Source: Syntrophobacterales bacterium
GTDB lineage: Bacteria; Desulfobacterota; Syntrophia; Syntrophales; UBA5619
Assembly: GCA_019429105.1 (NCBI GenBank)
Contig: JAHYJE010000002.1
Span: 62,001 to 126,000, forward strand
Direction of reading: 5' to 3'
Length of the DNA stretch: 64,000 nucleotides
Shown: piece after piece, positions 36,152 to 47,299 of the stretch
Layout of the letters: each line of letters opens with the position of its first letter
Numbering within the stretch: position 1 is the first letter of the stretch
Program-made: the position numbers and the translations under genes
The notes under the pieces: model-generated
Databases searched by the model: none
What the model was told of the DNA's origin: nothing
Seen by the model: the letters and a program-made list of their open reading frames with translations, nothing else

Positions 36152-38194
36152 ATGGCAGCAAAATCAAAACTTTCGCGGACGAGGAATATCGGGATAGCCG
36201 CCCACATCGACGCCGGCAAGACGACGGTGACCGAGAGGATACTTTTCTATACGGGGAAGTCCTATAAAATGGGGGAAGTTCACGACGGCGAGGCGGTTAT
36301 GGACTGGATGCCCCAGGAGCAGGAACGGGGCATCACGATAACCTCGGCGGTGACAACCTGCCAATGGGAGAACCATGCGATCCATCTGATCGACACCCCC
36401 GGCCATGTGGATTTCACGATTGAGGTGGAGCGGAGTCTCCGGGTGCTCGACGGGGCCGTCGTCGTTTTCTGCGCCGTGGACGGCGTGGAGCCGCAGTCGG
36501 AGACTGTCTGGCGGCAGGCCGACCGCTACGGGGTTCCCAAGGTTGCGTTCATCAATAAAATGGACAGGATCGGGGCCGATTTTCAGGGGACGATCGGGCA
36601 GATGAAGGAGCGCTTCAACTCGCTGCCTTTGCCTGTCCAGATGCCCCTGGGGGCAGAAGAGTCATTCCGGGGCGTTGTTGATCTGATCCGCATGCAGGCG
36701 CTTAAATGGGACGATGCTACGAAGGGTTTGGAGTATCAGTACGAGGATATTCCCGAGGAGGCAATGCCGCAGGCGCAGGAGCAACGGGAAAAAATGATTT
36801 CGCTCCTTGCCGATGTTGACGACGGGATTGCGGAAAAATATTTGGAAGGGGTGGAAATAAGCGGCGCCGAGATCAACGAGGCGTTGCGGAAGGCGACGAT
36901 TTCCCTGAAGATTGTTCCGGTTCTGTGCGGCTCCGCCCTCAAAAACAAAGGGGTGCAGCCGCTTTTGGATGCCGTTGTTTTTTATCTGCCTTCGCCGGAG
37001 GATATCCCCCCGGTGCGGGGGATAAACCCTTTGACCAAGCAGGAAGAAATCAGGATCAGCAGTGATAAGGAGCCGCTGGCGGCGCTGGCCTTCAAAATAA
37101 TGCAGGATGAAGGCCGCAAGCTTACCTATCTGCGCATCTATTCCGGACGGATAAACGCCGGGGACGAGCTGTTCAATGCCAGCCGGGGCAAGAAGGAGAA
37201 GATCTCGCGCATCCTGAAGATGCATGCCAACAAGAGGGAGCGGCTGGAGCAGGCCGGGGCCGGGGACATCATTGCCGTCATGGGACTCAAGGAGATAACG
37301 ACCGGCGATACGATCTGCAGCGAGGAGCACCCGATCCTTTTGGAGCTGATCGACTTTTATGAACCGGTCATCAGTCTGGCGATCGAGGCGAAGACCCCGG
37401 CTGACCAGGAAAAGCTTGTTGTTGCCCTGGGGAAGCTGATGGAGGAGGATCCCACGCTGCGGGTAAAAGACGATGACGAGACGGCGCAGACGGTGCTTTC
37501 CGGAATGGGAGAACTGCATCTCGAGATAATAACCGACCGCCTGCTGCGCGAGTTCAATACCCGCATCAATGTCGGCAAGCCGCGGGTTGTCCACCGCGAA
37601 ACCATTCAAAAACAGGTGGAGTGCGAGGGGGTTTTCGAGCGGGAATTGGCGGACAAGAGGCATTTCGGCAGCGTCAGGCTTCTGCTGGAACCGGGCAAAA
37701 GGGGGAGCGGTGCAGAGATAATCCGCAAACTCGATGATCAAGCGCCCCTGTTTACCGAAGAAATGCTCCTGGCCATGGAAGAAGGGATAAAAGAGGGGCT
37801 GCAGAGCGGCGTTCTGGCCGGTTATCCGGTCATTGACATCCGGATTGCGATTGCAGGCGGTGTGATTCGGGAAGGCGAAACCACCCCGCTGGGTTGCCGA
37901 ATTGCCGCGGCAACCGCCTTCCGGGATGGTTGTCAACTGGCCGAACCTGTTTTGCTTGATCCCATCATGCGGGTTGATATCATTACACCTCCGGAGTTTA
38001 TGGGCGAGGTTATCGGGGATATCAACGCCCGGCGGGGGGAAATTCAGGAGATTTCCCCCAAAGGGACAATCAGCGAGATAAGGGCCAAGGTTCCGCTCAA
38101 GGCAATGTTTGGCTATTCCACCGACCTGCGCTCTGCGACGCAGGGCCGGGCGATGTTTACCATGCAGTTTCTGGCTTATGACAAAATTGGCTAA
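36152..38194 (+). CDS. fusA: Elongation factor G
   Basis: 680-residue translation GTPase. G-domain motifs [16 protein letters not shown] and NKMD are present, with the switch I segment ERGITITSA, followed by the usual domains II-V. It drives tRNA-mRNA translocation or ribosome recycling. It is not in a str operon (no rpsL/rpsG/tuf nearby), so it is probably a second EF-G copy. The following regulator starts inside its last 17 nt. Confidence 0.93.
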   Translation: MAAKSKLSRTRNIGIAAHIDAGKTTVTERILFYTGKSYKMGEVHDGEAVMDWMPQEQERGITITSAVTTCQWENHAIHLIDTPGHVDFTIEVERSLRVLDGAVVVFCAVDGVEPQSETVWRQADRYGVPKVAFINKMDRIGADFQGTIGQMKERFNSLPLPVQMPLGAEESFRGVVDLIRMQALKWDDATKGLEYQYEDIPEEAMPQAQEQREKMISLLADVDDGIAEKYLEGVEISGAEINEALRKATISLKIVPVLCGSALKNKGVQPLLDAVVFYLPSPEDIPPVRGINPLTKQEEIRISSDKEPLAALAFKIMQDEGRKLTYLRIYSGRINAGDELFNASRGKKEKISRILKMHANKRERLEQAGAGDIIAVMGLKEITTGDTICSEEHPILLELIDFYEPVISLAIEAKTPADQEKLVVALGKLMEEDPTLRVKDDDETAQTVLSGMGELHLEIITDRLLREFNTRINVGKPRVVHRETIQKQVECEGVFERELADKRHFGSVRLLLEPGKRGSGAEIIRKLDDQAPLFTEEMLLAMEEGIKEGLQSGVLAGYPVIDIRIAIAGGVIREGETTPLGCRIAAATAFRDGCQLAEPVLLDPIMRVDIITPPEFMGEVIGDINARRGEIQEISPKGTISEIRAKVPLKAMFGYSTDLRSATQGRAMFTMQFLAYDKIG

Positions 38195-40286
38195 TCTGCC
38201 GCCCCCGGCGGCGCTTCAACTCGACAAAGACAAGCTGCTGCAGAGCATCTTTCGGCTGAGCACGTTTCTGGCGGCGCCTTCCAAGGTCGATCAGATACTG
38301 GAGAAGATACTCGATGAGGTTGTCGAAAGCATCGGCTTTGACCGGGGCATCATCCGTCTTTTTGACGCCTCGCGCCAGAATCTGGAAGCCAGAGCAATCA
38401 ACAATTACAGCCGCGAAGAGCTGCGCAAGATCGTTTCAATCATCAATATCTATGAACACGATTGCATTGTCACCAAGGTGGCAAAAACGGGCCAGCCGAT
38501 CGCGGTCGAGGTGACCGCGACTGATCCCCGTATGACGGAAATGGACCGGATGCTTACAAAAATATACGATCGTGGTTCATACTTCTGTGCCCCGCTAAAG
38601 ATAGGGGAGGAGGTGATCGGCATCATCGCCGCCTGGTTTAACGAGGAGACCAAATTCTGCCCGGAGGAAATCAACCTTTTTGTAACCTATGCCAACATTC
38701 TGAGCATGATGATCCACAATATCAGGCTTTTTGAAGACAATCTGGAAAAAATCAGGATGCTTACCGTCCTGCAGGATTCTGTCTCCCGCATGAACGCCAG
38801 CTACATCCTCAATAACCATATCCTGGAAATTCTTGCCGAGGGGGCGATGCGGATAGCGGGCGCGCAAAAGGTATTTGTCTATATTCTCGATCTTGAAAAG
38901 AACCGTTGTCTGGTCAATGACGGGGGCAAGGTTTTGATCGACGACCAGATGTCCTATAAGGAGGAAATAGCCCATACCATTATAAAGACGGCGATCGATG
39001 ACAACGCTTTCGTTTTGCGGCGGAATAACTCGCAAGGAGCGGCCACTCGTCCTTTTTTTGCCGATTATCCCTCGGAGCTTGCCATTCCGCTGAAGATTGG
39101 GGAGAAATTCCAGGGCGCGCTTTATCTGGCCAAAAAAACAGGGGACTATGCGCCGGAGAAGATTCATATTCTGGACATTCTTGTCAACAACGCCTCCAAT
39201 TCCTACGAAAATGCGATTATGCATTCGCTTTTGTCGATCGAAGCGAACTCCCTGAAAACCGAGGTGAAAAAACTCAAGGAACGGGAGAATATCCTGCTGG
39301 GTTTTCATAACATCATCGGCAAATCGGAAAAGATGCTGGAGCTCTTTCACATAATCAAGGAAGTGGCCGGGCACGATACCAACATTCTTATCCAGGGCGA
39401 AAGCGGTACAGGCAAAGAGCTGATTGCGCGGGCGATTCATCGCCAGAGTAACCGGGTTGCCAAACCGTTTGTCGATGTCAATTGCGCGGCGATTCCCGCG
39501 GCGCTTTTAGAAAGCGAGATATTTGGTTATGAGGCAGGGGCCTTTACCGATGCGAGAAAACGGAAGATCGGCCTTATCGAATACGCCAATGGCGGCACGA
39601 TGCTGCTCGACGAAATAGGCGATATGGATATCCGTATTCAGGCAAAATTTCTACGGATGCTGGAAGACAGGCATATCCGCCGTCTGGGCGGCAATGAAAG
39701 CATTCCGATCGATGTGCGGTTCGTCTTTTCCACGAACCGGGATCTGAACCGCATGGTCGCAGAAGGCTCTTTCCGGGAGGATCTCTATTACAGGATCAGC
39801 GTGGTCCCGATCCAGATTCCACCTCTTCGGGAGAGAAAAGAGGACCTGCTGCTGCTGGCCCGCTATTATGTGGAAGAGTTCAATGATAAATTCAAAAAGA
39901 CGGTAAAGGGTTTTACGGAAGAGGCGGAACGGATTATTATCCTTTATCCCTGGCCGGGGAATGTTCGTGAACTGAGGAACATAATCGAGCGGATTATGAT
40001 ACTCCACAGTGGAGGAGATTTGATCGCGTGTGAAAAGCTGCCGGCGGAGATGCGAAAAACGGCGAACAAGGAAGAACTGAATTTGCGCATCGACGACATG
40101 TTCCCCGATTTGTCAACCGCGGAGGTCGATTTTATTGGGACAGTTGACCGGGTTACCAAGGAGACGAAGAAAAGGATCATCGCCGGCGCCGTTGCGTTAA
40201 GCGGCGGCAACAGGAGCCGCGCGGCAAAGCGGCTGGGCATTTCCCGCTACAAGCTGATCCGGGAAGAAAAAAAGCTAAGGGCCTGA
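38178..40286 (+). CDS. Two-GAF sigma54-dependent transcriptional activator
   Basis: 702 residues from ATG 38178, overlapping fusA by 17 nt. GAF domains at about 30-185 and 215-355 sense a small ligand or redox state. The AAA+ domain follows: Walker A GESGTGKE, Walker [12 protein letters not shown], and the sigma54-contact loop reads GAFTDA instead of GAFTGA. A Fis-type helix-turn-helix closes the protein ([20 protein letters not shown]). It would activate RpoN promoters such as the one proposed before glnN, though no link is shown. Confidence 0.9.
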   Translation: MTKLANLPPPAALQLDKDKLLQSIFRLSTFLAAPSKVDQILEKILDEVVESIGFDRGIIRLFDASRQNLEARAINNYSREELRKIVSIINIYEHDCIVTKVAKTGQPIAVEVTATDPRMTEMDRMLTKIYDRGSYFCAPLKIGEEVIGIIAAWFNEETKFCPEEINLFVTYANILSMMIHNIRLFEDNLEKIRMLTVLQDSVSRMNASYILNNHILEILAEGAMRIAGAQKVFVYILDLEKNRCLVNDGGKVLIDDQMSYKEEIAHTIIKTAIDDNAFVLRRNNSQGAATRPFFADYPSELAIPLKIGEKFQGALYLAKKTGDYAPEKIHILDILVNNASNSYENAIMHSLLSIEANSLKTEVKKLKERENILLGFHNIIGKSEKMLELFHIIKEVAGHDTNILIQGESGTGKELIARAIHRQSNRVAKPFVDVNCAAIPAALLESEIFGYEAGAFTDARKRKIGLIEYANGGTMLLDEIGDMDIRIQAKFLRMLEDRHIRRLGGNESIPIDVRFVFSTNRDLNRMVAEGSFREDLYYRISVVPIQIPPLRERKEDLLLLARYYVEEFNDKFKKTVKGFTEEAERIIILYPWPGNVRELRNIIERIMILHSGGDLIACEKLPAEMRKTANKEELNLRIDDMFPDLSTAEVDFIGTVDRVTKETKKRIIAGAVALSGGNRSRAAKRLGISRYKLIREEKKLRA

Positions 40287-41606
40287 CCACAAATAACCTG
40301 AACATCTTGCATCTCATCTTTGGGCCATCTTTGGCAGTCTCCTTGGTAAAGAAAATCAGCACGGAGCTGACCACTGCCCAGGCCAGCATCAGGGAGAAAC
40401 CGAGGCGGAAGGCGTCAAATCCGTAAACCTTGATTCCGTCAACCAGCTTGCCCTGCCAGGTCCAATCGAGAATCATCCCCACCGCCGGTTGTAAAATCAT
40501 CGGTCCGGTCATTGTTCCCATATTTACGAGACCGGAAGCTGTTCCCCCCAGCCGCAGGGGGACGGACTCCTTGATAAAGGCAAACCCGACAACCATGCTC
40601 CCCGAGGCGAGCCCGGCCAGCAGCAGCAAGCCAATCAGCAGGGGAACCGGCAGGGCGGGAACTAAAATGACCAGTCCCCAGGCGCCGGTAAGAGTCAGCA
40701 AGCCTGCTATATAAAGGGGTTTGCGCCTGCCGATCCTGTCGGAAAGCCCGCCGGCCAATGGCCCGCCCAGCGCCCAGGCAATCAGTACGGACGAGTTGAG
40801 CGCTGCCGCCCCGGTTGCGGTGAAATGGTAATGGGTAACCAGAAAGGGCAACCCCAAAGTCCGGAAAAGGTCAGAATCGGGCCGACCACCCCACCCGGAA
40901 TCAGACAAAGCAGCCAGGTATTCCGAGAGCGGAAAATTTCCCGGAGGTCTTCTTTAACAGAGCTCTTCCGAGCCTCTTCCGCTGCCGGGTGGGCGTAACT
41001 TGTGAACCCTTTTAACGCGGGATCATCGCGGACCAGAAGCCAGATCGCCAGACTCGTCCCCAGTGTGAAGAGGGCGGAGGCCACTATTATTTGGCGCCAG
41101 CCAGCCAGATCAGCCAGCACCCGGAGCGGCGCCCCCGCAGAGACGGCCCCGATAATGCCGCAAAAAAGCGCCATTCCTGTGGCCAGGGCAAACTGACGCG
41201 GGGCAAACCAGTGGGCAGCCAGCTTCAGCATTCCGACAAAGGCAACGGCAACCGAGCCGCCGATCAGCAGTCTGCCTATGCCAGCCCAAAAGAGTGTCGG
41301 CGCCAGCCCGAAAAACAGTGTGCCTATGCCGGCGACTAGCGCTCCTGCGGCAAGCAGACGGCGCGGGCCGAGGCGGTCAGCCAGGATGCCGGTAGGAACC
41401 TGCATGAAGACATAACTATAAAAGTAAAAGGCGGAGAGATTTCCGAGACCGGTGGCGCCGATGGCAAAATCATGCATTAGTTCCGTTGTTATTACGGCTG
41501 GCGCGACCCTCTGAAAAAAGCCTATCAGATATAAAACCGCCCCCAGTCCCCACATAAACCAGGCAAGGCGCGGCGGTGGATAATTGTCTTTATTAATCTC
41601 TGCCAT
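40177..41606 (-). pseudogene. MFS transporter disrupted by a frameshift
   Basis: A ~420-residue 12-helix MFS protein in two frames. The first half (from ATG 41606, with AAGGAA upstream) runs through VAPAVITTELMHDFAIG and DRLGPRRLL up to LTFSGLWG. Near 40845-40856 one base is missing, and the rest continues in another frame as PFLVTHYHFTATGAAAL, GGLSDRIGRRKP and so on. The C-terminal frame runs on to 40177, overlapping the convergent regulator gene by 110 nt, so its proper stop may also be lost. A sequencing error at the shift is possible. Confidence 0.8.
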
Positions 41607-41995
41607 TTTCAGGGATTCCTTTAAAATAAGTGCCAATTTAGCACACTATGTGCCATTTCAGCGCAAGAATTATCGCGATTAGCGCTGTTACCGCGGGCTT
41701 GATCGGCTTGTCACACAGCAAGCCGTGTCTTTCAATACAGCAAAAGAGCGCTTTTCTGCAAAGCCGATGAGCCATTACCATATTTTTTATCAAGAGGCGA
41801 GACTGATAATAATCTGAATATATGGGGACTTGTTTAACAGAGGAAAAAATTGCAGGAAAACCTGCGGCTCAGGAATATTTTCAACTATTGTCAGCAGTGC
41901 TAAGATTTAAAGAATAGATGCAATTCTGGCATTTCTATTGCTTGATGGATTGGCGAATTTGCTACGGACTGATTGTTTGGCGAGTTTTTTAGTTT

Positions 41996-42178
41996 ATGTT
42001 GGCAACCCGTAAGAGCGGAAGTTTTATGCACAAAGAGCCGGAAGACGGAAATTCGCATAAATATGAGGGCAATAGCTCTGAAATGGCAAAAAAAGAGGAG
42101 TTTGAATTCTTTGTAGCCAGTGATGAGCAAACCGGGGCAGACAAGCCGGCGGTGAATAGTATTTTTCCTGAAAACTGA
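41996..42178 (+). CDS. Possible small acidic protein
   Basis: 60 codons from ATG 41996, or 50 from ATG 42026, which has GGAAG just upstream. The product is acidic and hydrophilic (NSSEMAKKEEFEFFVASDEQ) with no known motif. In its favour, a strong plus-strand terminator begins 35 nt after its stop and nothing else on that strand needs it. Confidence 0.35.
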   Translation: MLATRKSGSFMHKEPEDGNSHKYEGNSSEMAKKEEFEFFVASDEQTGADKPAVNSIFPEN

Positions 42179-42212
42179 AGGACGGGAAGCAATTCCCCCT
42201 TTCGGTGCCACG

Positions 42213-42260
42213 GTGGCGGATGGTTTTTAGGCTCCCTCCTTTTCCATCCGCCACTTTTTT
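42213..42260 (+). terminator. Strong plus-strand terminator
   Basis: Perfect 11-bp inverted repeat GTGGCGGATGG (42213-42223) and CCATCCGCCAC (42244-42254), a 20-nt loop, then six T (42255-42260). Confidence 0.75.
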
Positions 42261-42431
42261 ACACCCTGCGTTTCTGAATCAGTGTAACGAGAAATAGGCT
42301 GCAAAACCAGTAAGTATTTACGTTTCATTGCATTTTCCCTTGACTTTACCATCGTTACATTAAGCGCGGGAGCACAGTTTGCAAAGGCAATGAGGATGTC
42401 TTGGGCGAGCCGCAGGGAATTATGGAAAAAT

Positions 42432-42464
42432 AAAAAGCCAGGCTGCAAGCGAGCCTGGCTTTTT
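42432..42464 (-). terminator. Bidirectional terminator after hppA
   Basis: Perfect 13-bp stem AAAAAGCCAGGCT (42432-42444) and AGCCTGGCTTTTT (42452-42464) around a 7-nt loop. It begins 22 nt beyond the hppA stop and can work on both strands. Confidence 0.9.
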
Positions 42465-42486
42465 AATGTCCGGAGGGAATCCGGTT

Positions 42487-44700
42487 CTATCTGAAGTGCA
42501 TGTTGTAGAGCATCGGGGCGATGATCATGGCCACCACGCTGATCAGCTTGATCAGAATGTTGAGCGAGGGGCCGGAGGTGTCCTTGAACGGGTCGCCGAC
42601 GGTGTCGCCGGTAACGGTTGCCTTGTGCATCTCATCGTAGCCAACTCCCCACTTTTCGTGGCCGCCTTCTTTGACCTGTTTTTTGGAATTGTCCCAGGCG
42701 CCGCCGGCGTTGGCCTGGAAAATGGCGAGGCAAACGCCGGAGATCGTCACGCCGATCAGCAGTCCTCCCAGCATATTGGGGCTGATGATGCCCACAACAA
42801 CAGGGGCGCTGACGGCCATCAGACCAGGGGCGACCATCTTTTTGACGGCAGCGGTGGCAGAGATGTCAACGCACTTGGCGTAATCGGCCTTGCCGTCGGC
42901 GGCCTGGATGATCTTCTGTTCTTCGGCAGTCGGGGCGCGATCCTCGTGTTCGGCGCGTTGGGCGGCGTCGAGGGCGGGCCGTAGCTCGGGGATTTCATGA
43001 AACTGTCGGCGCACTTCCTGGATCATGTCCTGGGCTGCCTTGCCCACCGAGACCATGGCCATGGCGGAGAAGCGAAAAGGCAGCATGCACCCGATCAGCA
43101 GGCCGACGAGGACGACCGGGTCGGCGGCGTCGAGGGCAAGTTTGCCTCCCATCTTGGTCATGTAGGCGCTGGTTAAAGCCAGGGCGGTGAGTGCTGCCGA
43201 GCCGATGGCGAAGCCCTTGCCAATGGCGGCAGTGGTGTTGCCGACAGCGTCTAATTTGTCGGTGCGGGCGCGGACCTCTCTGCCGAGTCTCGACATTTCG
43301 GCGATACCGCCGGCATTGTCGGCGACCGGTCCGTAGGCGTCAACTGCGAGCTGGATGCCTGTGGTGCAGAGCATGCCCACGGCGGAGAGGGCCACACCGT
43401 AAAGTCCGGACATGAAGTAGGCAAGGAGAATCGCGGCTGAGATCAGGAAGATCGGGATGGACGTGGAGTTCATGCCTACGGCAATTCCCTGAATGATTGT
43501 CGTGGCCGCTCCCGTCTTGCTGGCTTCGACAATGGTATTAACCGGGGTTTTTTCCGTGGCTGTGTAATACTCGGTCACGAAGCCGATCGCCATACCGGCA
43601 ACCAGCCCGCCGACGATCGCGAGAAAGACCCCCCACCACTGGTAAGTAGTCGTAGTTTTACTGATTATGCCCGTGACGGTAATGCCGCCGGCGGGAAGAA
43701 GCTGCTTAATCGCCACGGCGGTCATGATAATCATCAGGATGCTGGCGACGATAGTTCCCATGTTGAGTGCCGTCTGCGGATTTCCGCCCTCCTTGGTTCT
43801 GACGAAAAAGGCGCCGATGATCGAGGCGACGATGCCGATAACCGAGATGGCGAGGGGCAGGTAAACGGCGTTCATGCCGTTGCCGCCGGCAGTCTGGATG
43901 CCGGAAAACCAGACGGTGCCCAGGATCATCGAAGAGACAATGGCGCCGATGTAGGACTCGAAGAGATCAGCGCCCATGCCGGCCACGTCGCCTACGTTGT
44001 CTCCGACGTTGTCGGCGATGGTGGCCGGGTTCAGGGGGTGATCCTCGGGGATGCCGGCTTCGACCTTGCCGACCAAATCAGCGCCGACATCGGCTGCCTT
44101 GGTGTAGATGCCTCCACCGACCCGGGCGAAAAGGGCGATAGAGGATGCGCCGAGGGAGAAGCCGGCCAGTACGTTAAGTACGAGGTTCATGACCTTGGTG
44201 TCGGTGATTGAAGCGGGATACATATAGGTGAGGAGGATGAAAACCAGGCTGAGTCCCAGGAGACCGAGACCCACCACGCACATTCCCATGACCGAGCCGC
44301 CGGCAAAGGCAACCTGCAGGGCGGGATTCAGCCCCGTGCGTGCGGCTGCAGCGGTGCGGACGTTGGCTTTGGTGGCCACTTTCATGCCGATCCAGCCAGC
44401 TCCGGCGGAGCAGATCGCGCCGACGATGAAGGAAAGGGCGATCATCGCGCTGGAGTCCTCCAGGCCGGCGTTGCTGATGCCAAGCAATACCGCCACACAG
44501 ACTACGAAGATGGCGAGATAGCGATATTCCCTCTTCAGAAAAGCCAGGGCGCCGGCGGCTATCCAACTCGCGATCATCTGCATCCGTTCGGTGCCGGGGT
44601 CCTGCCGACTGACCCAACTGGCCTTGATATAGGCAAAAAACAACGCTGTCAGAGCCGCTATTGGTGGAGCAATGTAGAAAAGTGCACTTTCACCAAACAT
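42487..44700 (-). CDS. hppA: Membrane-bound ion-pumping pyrophosphatase
   Basis: 737 residues with about 16 membrane segments. It couples pyrophosphate hydrolysis to H+ (or Na+) export. The substrate-binding run [11 protein letters not shown] and the Asp-rich [20 protein letters not shown] are intact. The segment [17 protein letters not shown] has Ala where K+-independent enzymes have Lys, so a K+-dependent type is likely. Which ion is pumped cannot be settled here. Such pumps recover energy from acyl-CoA synthetase pyrophosphate in syntrophic anaerobes, which suits the beta-oxidation genes in this window. Confidence 0.96.
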   Translation of the reverse strand: MFGESALFYIAPPIAALTALFFAYIKASWVSRQDPGTERMQMIASWIAAGALAFLKREYRYLAIFVVCVAVLLGISNAGLEDSSAMIALSFIVGAICSAGAGWIGMKVATKANVRTAAAARTGLNPALQVAFAGGSVMGMCVVGLGLLGLSLVFILLTYMYPASITDTKVMNLVLNVLAGFSLGASSIALFARVGGGIYTKAADVGADLVGKVEAGIPEDHPLNPATIADNVGDNVGDVAGMGADLFESYIGAIVSSMILGTVWFSGIQTAGGNGMNAVYLPLAISVIGIVASIIGAFFVRTKEGGNPQTALNMGTIVASILMIIMTAVAIKQLLPAGGITVTGIISKTTTTYQWWGVFLAIVGGLVAGMAIGFVTEYYTATEKTPVNTIVEASKTGAATTIIQGIAVGMNSTSIPIFLISAAILLAYFMSGLYGVALSAVGMLCTTGIQLAVDAYGPVADNAGGIAEMSRLGREVRARTDKLDAVGNTTAAIGKGFAIGSAALTALALTSAYMTKMGGKLALDAADPVVLVGLLIGCMLPFRFSAMAMVSVGKAAQDMIQEVRRQFHEIPELRPALDAAQRAEHEDRAPTAEEQKIIQAADGKADYAKCVDISATAAVKKMVAPGLMAVSAPVVVGIISPNMLGGLLIGVTISGVCLAIFQANAGGAWDNSKKQVKEGGHEKWGVGYDEMHKATVTGDTVGDPFKDTSGPSLNILIKLISVVAMIIAPMLYNMHFR

Positions 44701-44863
44701 AAATCCCCTCCTTAATTAAAGTTGCGTTTTAAAAACCCGTTACGTCAACCGCCGCGTGTTCTCCAATGAGACGAATACGAACTTCCTTAAACAGTTGTTC
44801 TGATTTTACCCTACACCGGTCAGATATGACTGCTTTCGCGGCGCCGGTTTACATCGCGCGGCT

Positions 44864-44891
44864 TATATACTGAAGCTATTTGCAATGTCAA
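44864..44891 (-). promoter_or_regulatory. Promoter of hppA
   Basis: On the minus strand, TTGACA (44886-44891), a 16-bp spacer and TATATA (44864-44869). This gives a leader of roughly 155 nt before the hppA ATG. Confidence 0.65.
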
Positions 44892-44902
44892 TAAAATAAG
44901 TT

Positions 44903-45487
44903 TTACTTTTCGGAGTTCGTACCCTCCTTACGGTTGTATTTCTGCATGGCTGTCCGGATATCCGAGAAAAGAATATCATGGAGAGCCGCGGCAGCCTTGT
45001 CCGTCGCCTCGAAAAGTGACTCTGCTTCCGTGCTGGAAAAATTTTCCAGAACGTACCCCTCCACCATGGATTTACGGGTGGGTTTCCCGATCCCGAAGCG
45101 GACGCGGCAGAAATCGCCGCTCCCCATGTGCTGCATCAGGGAAAGCAGTCCCTTGTGCCCTCCGTGGCCGCCGCCGTACTTCAGGCGAATTGTCTGAAAG
45201 GGCAGATCCAGATCATCGTGCAACACGATCAGATCTTCCGTCGTTATTTTAAAATAATCTGCCAGTTTTCTGACGGAAACGCCGCTCAAGTTCATGAAGG
45301 TCTGGGGCTTGGCAAGGATTGCCATCTCTCCGTTTATCCGGCCTTTGCCCACCTCTGCACTCAAAAGCGATTGATTGATGGATATGTCATGTAAATCCGA
45401 GAAGCGCTCAAGGATCATGAAGCCTGCGTTGTGCCTGCTGGTTTTGTACTTTAAGCCAGGATTCCCCAGTCCCACGACAAGCTTCAA
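44903..45487 (-). CDS. pth: Peptidyl-tRNA hydrolase
   Basis: 194 residues, normal length. It frees tRNA from dropped-off peptidyl-tRNA. N9 in LGNPG, catalytic H19 in SRHNAGF and the Asp in LHDDLDLP are present. It follows rplY by 74 nt on the same strand, the common prs-rplY-pth order, and is the last gene of that operon before the hppA promoter. Confidence 0.96.
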   Translation of the reverse strand: MKLVVGLGNPGLKYKTSRHNAGFMILERFSDLHDISINQSLLSAEVGKGRINGEMAILAKPQTFMNLSGVSVRKLADYFKITTEDLIVLHDDLDLPFQTIRLKYGGGHGGHKGLLSLMQHMGSGDFCRVRFGIGKPTRKSMVEGYVLENFSSTEAESLFEATDKAAAALHDILFSDIRTAMQKYNRKEGTNSEK

Positions 45488-45561
45488 TCCATCCCCTCAT
45501 CAGCGCCATAAAAGCATGGCAAAATCACCGTTACGCGGTAAATTCTGCCTTTGGTGAAATG

Positions 45562-46221
45562 CTATTTTGTTTTCCCCTTGTCAGTGGCTGCCGGCTTGGC
45601 CGCTGCTTCCGCCGGGGCAGCGCCTTCCCCTGCTGCCGTTTCCGTCGGCGCCACGATAGCGGCCTTTACCGCAACGACAGCCACTATTCCCACATCTCCG
45701 TGGTCAACGGCGGCAACCCCCTCCGGAAGAACAAGATCCTTTACCTTAAGCGAGTCGCCAATATCCAGTCCGGCCAAAGCAACGTCTATGTAATCCGGCA
45801 TATCTGCAGGCAGACAGGAAATTTTCAGATCCCTTTTCGAATGCAGAAGTTCGCCGCCATTGACAACGCCCACCGGCGTACCGATGAAATTGAGGGGGAT
45901 ATCCACCGTCAGCCGGTGATCCATTATGATCTCATAAAAGTCGGCATGATAAAGATGCCGGCTCATCGGTTCATACTGCAATTCCTTCAGCATGGAAATT
46001 TTTTCCATTTGCTTTTCCCCATCGATTACGAGCTTTATGAAATGCTTATCCTTTTTCGAACGGATTATTTTTTGCATATCTGCTTCGCTGACGGTAAGGT
46101 GAACGGATGAGTCTCCCTTGCTGTAAACTACCGCAGGAACAAGCCCCTCCATCCTATAACGTCTCGACGGCCCCTTGCCGGAATTTTCCCTGATACTGGC
46201 CTTTAATTCAATTGTTTCCAT
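45562..46221 (-). CDS. rplY: 50S ribosomal protein L25 (Ctc form)
   Basis: 219 residues: an L25 5S-rRNA-binding domain (about 1-95, KGPSRRYRMEGLVPAVVYS) followed by the Ctc C-terminal beta domain, ending in an Ala/Thr/Lys-rich tail. It starts 9 nt after the prs stop, so the two are in one operon. Confidence 0.95.
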   Translation of the reverse strand: METIELKASIRENSGKGPSRRYRMEGLVPAVVYSKGDSSVHLTVSEADMQKIIRSKKDKHFIKLVIDGEKQMEKISMLKELQYEPMSRHLYHADFYEIIMDHRLTVDIPLNFIGTPVGVVNGGELLHSKRDLKISCLPADMPDYIDVALAGLDIGDSLKVKDLVLPEGVAAVDHGDVGIVAVVAVKAAIVAPTETAAGEGAAPAEAAAKPAATDKGKTK

Positions 46222-46230
46222 TTGCTCCTC

Positions 46231-47175
46231 CTAAATAAATAATGAACTCACTGAGTCGTTGTAGTAGATCCTGCGAATCGCCTCGCTGAGAAGCGCGGAA
46301 ACGGAAAGAACCTTTATTATATCGCAGTTTTTGGCATTCTCATTCAGCGGGATCGTATCCGTAACGACCACCTCTTTGATGGCTGACTGTTTTAGCCTTT
46401 CTATTGCCGGCCCGGAAAGAACGGGGTGCGTACAGCAGACGGCCACCTCAAGGGCCCCTTCCTCGGAGAGGGCCTTTGCCGCCTGAACAATGGTGCCGGC
46501 GGTGTCTATCATGTCGTCCAGCAGAATGGTCCTCATCCCCTTGACGTGACCGATGATATTCATTACCTGAGCCTCATTGGGGCCTTCCCGGCGTTTGTCG
46601 ATAATGGCAAGGCTTGCCCCCAGCCGTTTGGCAAAGGCGCGGGCTCGCTCGACGCCCCCCGTGTCCGGGGAGACAACCACGATGTTGTCGCCCGTGTAAT
46701 TATGCCTGAAGTATTCAAAGAGAATGGGGGTGGCGAAAATATTGTCCACGGGGATGTTGAAAAATCCCTGTATCTGGCCGGCATGAAGGTCCATTGCCAT
46801 AACGCGGTTGGCGCCTGCCTGGGTTATCAAATCCGCGACGAGCTTGGCGCTGATCGGGGCGCGGGGCACAACCTTGCGATCCTGCCGGGCATACCCGTAA
46901 TAGGGGATAACGGCTGTTATCCGATCCGCCGAGGCCCGGCGCAGGGCGTCAATCATGATCAGCAGCTCCATCAGGGCGATGTTTACCGGCGGGCAGGTAG
47001 GCTGGATGATAAAAACGTCCATTCCCCGAACATTTTCATTTATTTCCACGCGCGTTTCGCCGTCGCTGAAGGATACCACGTTGGCCTTGCCCATGGCGAT
47101 GCCGAGATTTTCCGTTATCCGGCGTGCCAGGTCAACGTTGGCATTTCCGGTAAAAACCCTCATTCTTTCAAGCAT
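46231..47175 (-). CDS. prs: Ribose-phosphate pyrophosphokinase
   Basis: 314 residues from ATG 47175, the family length. It makes PRPP from ribose 5-phosphate and ATP. The catalytic [10 protein letters not shown], the HAGQIQGFF segment and the PRPP-binding [10 protein letters not shown] are all present. AAGGAG before ATG 47175 decides the start; the frame runs on upstream only through the tRNA gene. A second ATG at 47163 is less well placed. Confidence 0.96.
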   Translation of the reverse strand: MLERMRVFTGNANVDLARRITENLGIAMGKANVVSFSDGETRVEINENVRGMDVFIIQPTCPPVNIALMELLIMIDALRRASADRITAVIPYYGYARQDRKVVPRAPISAKLVADLITQAGANRVMAMDLHAGQIQGFFNIPVDNIFATPILFEYFRHNYTGDNIVVVSPDTGGVERARAFAKRLGASLAIIDKRREGPNEAQVMNIIGHVKGMRTILLDDMIDTAGTIVQAAKALSEEGALEVAVCCTHPVLSGPAIERLKQSAIKEVVVTDTIPLNENAKNCDIIKVLSVSALLSEAIRRIYYNDSVSSLFI

Positions 47176-47204
47176 GTCAACTCCTTGCACCAATTTATTC
47201 CTGA

Positions 47205-47279
47205 TGGCTGGGGCGGGAGGATTCGAACCTCCGAATGCAGGATCCAAATTCCTGTGTCTTACCGCTTGACGACGCCCCA
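47205..47279 (-). tRNA. tRNA-Gln(UUG)
   Basis: 75 nt including an encoded CCA (complement of 47205-47207). Acceptor TGGGGCG pairs at the 3' side, the anticodon stem CAGGA/TCCTG encloses loop ATTTGGA with anticodon TTG, and the T-loop reads GGTTCGAATCC. It lies between ispE and prs on the same strand. Confidence 0.95.
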
Positions 47280-47299
47280 ATTAAAATCGTTTACTTAAA

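Larger units (their letters stand above)
41637..42486. other. Long AT-leaning intergenic region
   Basis: 850 bp between two minus-strand genes. It holds an inverted repeat AGTGC...GCACT-like near 41630-41652 beside the MFS start, a GCAGG-AAAA-CCTGC hairpin near 41850, one possible small plus-strand ORF (41996-42178) and two strong terminators (42213-42260 and 42432-42464). The rest shows no recognisable gene. Confidence 0.6.

Noticed and set aside
36662-37936. 424-codon minus-strand open frame opposite fusA
   Set aside because: EF-G is complete and conserved across this span; the antisense product resembles nothing.
44701-44902. Leader before hppA considered as a riboswitch
   Set aside because: The ~155-nt leader shows no fold or motif that I recognise from known riboswitch classes; only the promoter is supported.
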